Part shown: piece after piece, positions 34,706 to 38,228 of the stretch | How the letters are laid out: every line of letters starts with the position of its first letter | How positions within the stretch are numbered: the first letter of the stretch is position 1 | Origin: Spirosoma sp. | GTDB taxonomy: Bacteria > Bacteroidota > Bacteroidia > Cytophagales > Spirosomataceae | Length of the DNA: 38,228 nt | Direction of reading: 5' to 3' | Assembly (NCBI GenBank): GCA_014377625.1 | Contig: JACMPG010000098.1 | Span: 1 to 38,228 of the forward strand | Made by a program: the position numbers and the translations under genes | The notes under the pieces: model-generated | Seen by the model: only the letters and a program-made list of their open reading frames with translations | Told to the model about the DNA's origin: nothing | Databases searched by the model: none

Positions 34706-37168
34706 ATGCAAATTCTCAAATTTGGCGGTACGTCGGTTGGCTCGGTCGAGAGCATCCGGCAGGTTATTCGGATCATTGAGCAGCACCGGCGCGACGGCAA
34801 TTCCATTGCGGTAGTTTTTTCGGCCATGGGGGGCGTTACCAACCAGCTCATCGAAATTGGGCGGATGGCCACCTCCGGCGAACCCGATTACATGGAACTG
34901 GTCCGGCGCATTGAAGACCGGCATTTTGCGGTAGTCAAAGCCCTGCTGCCCGTAAAAGAGCAGAGCAAGGTGTTTGCCCACGTGCGCGGTATCATCAACG
35001 AACTCGAAGACCTGCTGCGGGGCGTATCGCTCATTCGTGAACTGACCCTGCGGACCCACGATCTAATTACCAGCTTTGGCGAACGGCTCTCCACCGCCGT
35101 TATTACCGAATGTGTTCGTAGTACGGGCATTCCGGCGCAGTTTCTCGACGCCCGTACCATCATTAAAACCGACGCGCAGTTTGGGCAGGCCGAGATCAAC
35201 TATACACTGACCAACCAGCTTGTTCAGGCGCACTTCGCCAAAAACACCGATATTCAACTGATTACCGGCTTCATCGGCTCGACCGAAAAAAACGAAACAA
35301 CCACGCTGGGCCGGGGCGGGTCAGATTACACGGCCAGTATTCTGGGCGCGGCCCTCAACGCTACCGTCATCGACATCTGGACCGATGTGGACGGAATGAT
35401 GACCGCCGATCCGCGCAAGGTGCCCAACGCCTTCAATATCCCGACCATCACCTACGCCGAAGCCATGGAACTCAGCCACTTCGGAGCCAAAGTGATTTAC
35501 CCGCCCAGCCTGCAACCCGCGTTTGCCCGCAACATTCCGGTCCGGGTGCTGAACACGTTCAATATTGGCCATGAGGGAACCCTCGTAAGCCGCACCGCCG
35601 ACCGGCGGCAGTACACCATCACGGGTATTTCGAGCATCGACGACATTGCGCTCGTCAACGTGCAGGGGTCGGGTATGATTGGCGTGGCGGGCGTGTCGGC
35701 CAAGCTGTTCGGGATTCTGGCGGCTCATAAAATCAGCGTGGTGCTGATCTCGCAGGCATCGTCCGAACACTCCATCTGCTTCGCCATCGACCCGCGTGGG
35801 GCCGAGAACGTCAAGACCATCTTGGACGCCGAATTTGCGCCCGAAATCGAACACGGCCACATCGACAACATCGCCATCGAGCGCGACCTGTCGGTCATTG
35901 CCACAGTGGGCGAAGGGATGCGGAAATCGTCGGGGATTGCGGGCAAGCTGTTTTCGGTGCTGGGCAAAAACGGCGTTAACATCGTAGCCGTAGCGCAGGG
36001 ATCATCGGAGATCAACATCTCGGTGGTCATCAACAAAAACAACCTCTCCAAAGCCCTCAACGCCTTACACAACTCGTTTTTCCAGTCCGAAGCCCGGATG
36101 CTGAACCTGTATATGGTAGGTACTGGCCTGATTGGCAAGGCGTTGCTGGCGCAGATTCACGCACAGACGAACTACCTACGGCAGGAGAAGCTACTCAAAA
36201 TCTGCGTAGTAGGCGTGGCCAATACCCGAAAAATGCTGCTCGACGGCAAAGGGCTGGACCTGACCAACTGGTATGAACAGCAGCAGGCCGAAGGCGTAAC
36301 GACCTCACTACCCGCCTTTATCGAGAAAATAAAAGACTACAACCTGCCCAACTCGGTGTTTATCGACTGCACGTCAGACAAGGAAATCGTGCAGTTTTAC
36401 GAGTCGCTGCTGGATGCCAATATCTCGGTGGTGACGCCCAACAAGGTGGCCAATTCGGGACCGTACAGCGAGTACCGGCGGTTGCAGCGCACGGCCCTGA
36501 ACCGGGGCGTAAAATTCCTGTACGAGACCAACGTGGGCGCGGGCTTGCCAATTATCAACACCGTGCAGGGCCTGATGACGGCGGGCGACCGCTTCCTGAA
36601 AATCGAAGCCATTCTATCCGGTACGCTCTCCTTTATCTTCAACACGTTTGGGACACCGGGCTGGGAATCCTTTGCCGACGTAGTGCGCGAAGCCAAAGCC
36701 AAAGGTTACACCGAACCCGATCCACGCGATGATCTGAGCGGGCAGGACGTAGCCCGGAAAATCCTGATTCTGGCCCGCGAAGCTGGTTTCCCCCTCGAAC
36801 CGAACGACGTCACGATCAACAACCCGCTGCCAAAGGCGTGTCTGGACGCACCCACGATTCCGGCCTTTTTCGAGCAGCTCGATGCCCATAACGACTACTT
36901 CAAATCCATGCTGAGCGAAGCCGACGCACGGGGCGAAAAACTACGATTCGTGGCCGTATTTGAGAACGATAAAGCCGTGATTGAACTACGGTCGGTGGGG
37001 CCGGATCATCCGTTTTACCAGCTTACGGGTGCCGACAACATCGTTTCGTTCACAACGGAGCGGTATAAAGAGCGGCCTTTGGTCATAAAAGGCCCCGGCG
37101 CGGGTGCCGAAGTAACGGCCTCCGGCGTCTTCGCCGATGTGGTCAGTATTGGCAGTTATCTGGCGTAA
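34706..37168 (+). CDS. thrA: Bifunctional aspartate kinase / homoserine dehydrogenase I
   Basis: An 820-aa fusion that catalyses the first and third steps of the aspartate family pathway (Thr, Met, and the Lys branch point). The kinase domain opens with LKFGGTS (residues 4-10) and carries GRGGSDYTASILGAALNA. ACT regulatory repeats follow (about 315-460; VNVQGSGMIGVAGVSAKLFG). The dehydrogenase half begins near 470 (MVGTGLIGKALLAQIH, Rossmann) and includes TNVGAGLPIINTVQGLM and ILSGTLSFIFNTFG. Length and order match family enzymes with no break. Feedback inhibition by Thr through the ACT domains is a known family property. thrB and thrC, often next to thrA in Bacteroidota, are not in the 1 kb that follows. 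Confidence 0.96.
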   Translation: MQILKFGGTSVGSVESIRQVIRIIEQHRRDGNSIAVVFSAMGGVTNQLIEIGRMATSGEPDYMELVRRIEDRHFAVVKALLPVKEQSKVFAHVRGIINELEDLLRGVSLIRELTLRTHDLITSFGERLSTAVITECVRSTGIPAQFLDARTIIKTDAQFGQAEINYTLTNQLVQAHFAKNTDIQLITGFIGSTEKNETTTLGRGGSDYTASILGAALNATVIDIWTDVDGMMTADPRKVPNAFNIPTITYAEAMELSHFGAKVIYPPSLQPAFARNIPVRVLNTFNIGHEGTLVSRTADRRQYTITGISSIDDIALVNVQGSGMIGVAGVSAKLFGILAAHKISVVLISQASSEHSICFAIDPRGAENVKTILDAEFAPEIEHGHIDNIAIERDLSVIATVGEGMRKSSGIAGKLFSVLGKNGVNIVAVAQGSSEINISVVINKNNLSKALNALHNSFFQSEARMLNLYMVGTGLIGKALLAQIHAQTNYLRQEKLLKICVVGVANTRKMLLDGKGLDLTNWYEQQQAEGVTTSLPAFIEKIKDYNLPNSVFIDCTSDKEIVQFYESLLDANISVVTPNKVANSGPYSEYRRLQRTALNRGVKFLYETNVGAGLPIINTVQGLMTAGDRFLKIEAILSGTLSFIFNTFGTPGWESFADVVREAKAKGYTEPDPRDDLSGQDVARKILILAREAGFPLEPNDVTINNPLPKACLDAPTIPAFFEQLDAHNDYFKSMLSEADARGEKLRFVAVFENDKAVIELRSVGPDHPFYQLTGADNIVSFTTERYKERPLVIKGPGAGAEVTASGVFADVVSIGSYLA

Positions 37169-37194
37169 CTTGTATTCGTAAAAGAAATTAACTG

Positions 37195-37413
37195 ATGGGA
37201 AATACACTGCTTTCGCGAATCACGCTGAATCCTGATATCTACCACGGCAAACCAACAATCCGCAACAAACGCTATCCCGTTGAATTGATTCTCGATTTAC
37301 TGGCAGCGGGAATGAATCACGAGGAAATTCTGGGAGATTATCCGGCTTTGGAAGACGATGACATTCGGGCGTGTTTGGGTTATCACAAATCATCACCTAC
37401 TCAGAATTTATGA
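37195..37413 (+). CDS. DUF433-domain protein (antitoxin VapB45-like)
   Basis: A 72-aa protein with the DUF433 helix-turn-helix pattern: RITLNPDIYHGKPTIRNKRY, VELILDLLAAGMNHEEIL and DYPALEDDDIRACL. Family members act as DNA-binding antitoxins and are usually followed by a DUF5615 PIN-like RNase toxin. Here the stop TGA overlaps the ATG of the next gene as ATGA, a sign of translational coupling, and that next gene is GIY-YIG-like instead. It begins 26 bases after thrA with no terminator between them. Base composition shifts to AT-rich here, suggesting acquisition. Confidence 0.85.
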   Translation: MGNTLLSRITLNPDIYHGKPTIRNKRYPVELILDLLAAGMNHEEILGDYPALEDDDIRACLGYHKSSPTQNL

Positions 37414-37889
37414 CAGAAATTTCATTTATTGTTCCAGAAAAAGAAGATCTTCTCCTAAACGGCCAAGCTATGTCCATTGCTCCGAAGGGCGATAAATGGC
37501 TGAAATCCTGTTTGGCTGACTACGCCAATGAACGGGGTGTCTATATCCATCATAACGGAATCGAAATACTTTATGTTGGGCAAACCGTGAAAGGGAAGTG
37601 GGGAACCTTTAGTGAACGATTACGCAGGGAATTTCAAGAGACTTCATCGCAGAACAACAGATTGCATAAGTTCTTGTATGAGGAAGCCAAAATCAGTGGA
37701 ATAAAAACAGTATGCTTCTCGCTCAATGAAATAGAAGAGCGAGTGAATGGCGAACCTTCCAAATTATCAAATGAAAATAAGGCACTGATTTTTGAGCAAT
37801 TACTTATCGGCATTTTTCAACCAAAAGGAAACCGGAGTGGCATTTTTGAAAATAGTGAACTGGTAGTAGCGGTGACTTCTGATTCTTGA
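37410..37889 (+). CDS. GIY-YIG nuclease-like protein, coupled to the DUF433 gene
   Basis: A 159-aa protein from the ATG at 37410, which overlaps the DUF433 stop by 4 bases; an earlier in-frame ATG at 37371 would lie inside DUF433 and is rejected. The GIY-YIG pattern is visible: GVY (43-45) and YVG (55-57, in IEILYVGQTVKG), conserved Arg candidates R70/R72 in FSERLRREF, metal-ligand candidate E129 in IFEQLLIGIFQPKG, and N141. All five catalytic positions of the fold therefore seem present. There is no signal peptide or extra DNA-binding domain; residues 1-38 are unassigned. The gene is clearly AT-rich. Its fixed pairing with an antitoxin-type gene suggests a nuclease toxin; this is inference. 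Confidence 0.72.
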   Translation: MTEISFIVPEKEDLLLNGQAMSIAPKGDKWLKSCLADYANERGVYIHHNGIEILYVGQTVKGKWGTFSERLRREFQETSSQNNRLHKFLYEEAKISGIKTVCFSLNEIEERVNGEPSKLSNENKALIFEQLLIGIFQPKGNRSGIFENSELVVAVTSDS

Positions 37890-37996
37890 TGGAGAATGTA
37901 TCGATTAGTACTTTTCGTTATCTGTCGTTCCCTAATATCATAATTATCTGTCGGGCCAGATGTCCGCGTCTCTCTTTGTGACAAAAGGTAGCAAAT

Positions 37997-38209
37997 TCAC
38001 AAATCGTCGGGTGTCAGGCCCGTTTTCTTTGCAATTTTCGAGAGCATAACCGGTCCTATTTCGTCGCCGTCGTGAAAAGCGAACGTATAGTTTTCCCATC
38101 CTTCTCTGGCTAGTGTCCGGTGTGAACCCGACTGGCGTTTGACTTCCCAACCAATTCTACCCAAAGCAACAAGAACTGATTTCGCTTTTGAGGAAGGCCA
38201 TTGGTTCAT
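37997..38209 (-). CDS. hicA: HicA-family mRNA interferase toxin
   Basis: A 70-aa protein with the small HicA/YcfA double-stranded-RNA-binding-like fold. The catalytic-type His (H30) sits in RQSGSHRTLARE, the central strand is ENYTFAFHDGDEIGP, and the C-terminal helix is MLSKIAKKTGLTPDDL. HicA toxins cleave mRNA in a ribosome-independent way and are held by HicB. The start ATG at 38207-38209 overlaps a possible upstream stop (ATGA), so the partner probably lies just beyond the window edge. The gene is on the minus strand, facing the DUF433/GIY-YIG pair tail to tail. Confidence 0.85.
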   Translation of the reverse strand: MNQWPSSKAKSVLVALGRIGWEVKRQSGSHRTLAREGWENYTFAFHDGDEIGPVMLSKIAKKTGLTPDDL

Positions 38210-38228
38210 ACGGCTACCTCGAAAAGTT
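38206..38228 (-). CDS. Possible 3' end of the HicB-type antitoxin gene (partial)
   Basis: On the minus strand the last 7 codons read LFEVAV then TGA, overlapping the hicA ATG by 4 bases. An EVAV-like ending is common in HicB antitoxins, and the overlap fits a hicBA operon, here with the antitoxin first. Only 23 bases are visible. Confidence 0.35.

Noticed and set aside
1-38228. CRISPR array, tRNA/rRNA, insertion sequence or prophage
   Set aside because: No regularly spaced repeats, no RNA-gene signatures, and no transposase or phage genes; the Rpn-like gene is only loosely transposase-related and has no terminal repeats.

Overview
The window reads as a chromosomal segment of a Bacteroidota bacterium, most likely a Spirosoma-like member of the Cytophagales. 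The evidence is a SusC/SusD pair, a protein with a gliding-motility (type IX secretion) C-terminal domain, TAnnTTTG-type -7 boxes, few Shine-Dalgarno sequences and fairly GC-rich coding DNA. No rRNA, tRNA, CRISPR array, insertion sequence or origin was seen. No gene-free stretch exceeds about 300 bases. The longest, 32534-32818, shows no clear element.

Layout. 1-7.8 kb: a partial membrane-anchored coiled-coil protein, a ClC transporter, a secreted GH43 glycosidase, a CPA1 cation/proton antiporter, a DUF389 membrane protein, a 63-aa tail-anchored protein and a TerB-like protein. Three minus-strand genes here share an upstream direct repeat, TTAR-N7-TTAGAA. 8-13.2 kb: a secreted CocE/NonD hydrolase, an Rpn/PD-(D/E)XK nuclease-family gene and a DPP4-type peptidase. 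13.4-20.6 kb: a SusC/SusD pair, each frameshifted near its 3' end, then a secreted M14 carboxypeptidase; with DPP4 this suggests extracellular peptide scavenging. 20.7-25.9 kb (minus strand): an outer-membrane-like protein, a Gfo/Idh/MocA oxidoreductase, a fasciclin protein and a large adhesin-like protein with a type IX sorting domain. 26-29.1 kb: an unlisted 41-aa membrane protein divergent from a Sua5-type tRNA-modification enzyme, the two sharing an inverted promoter repeat, then a PAS histidine kinase. 29.1-32.5 kb (minus strand): a frameshifted VOC protein, a ceramidase-like hydrolase and two tandem Tat-exported ferritin-like proteins. 32.8-37.2 kb: a GH39-like glycosidase and thrA. 37.2 kb to the end: an AT-richer accessory patch with a DUF433 antitoxin-like gene overlapping a GIY-YIG nuclease-like gene by ATGA, and a HicA-type toxin at the edge.

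Most notable observations: the DUF433/GIY-YIG pair as a candidate new toxin-antitoxin arrangement; the shared TTAG direct repeats; the near-perfect inverted promoter duplication between the 41-aa ORF and sua5; and three 3'-end frame breaks (SusC by an exact 8-bp tandem duplication, SusD and VOC by single-base changes), which are either real decay or switching, or sequence errors. Perfect-stem intrinsic terminators separate many units.
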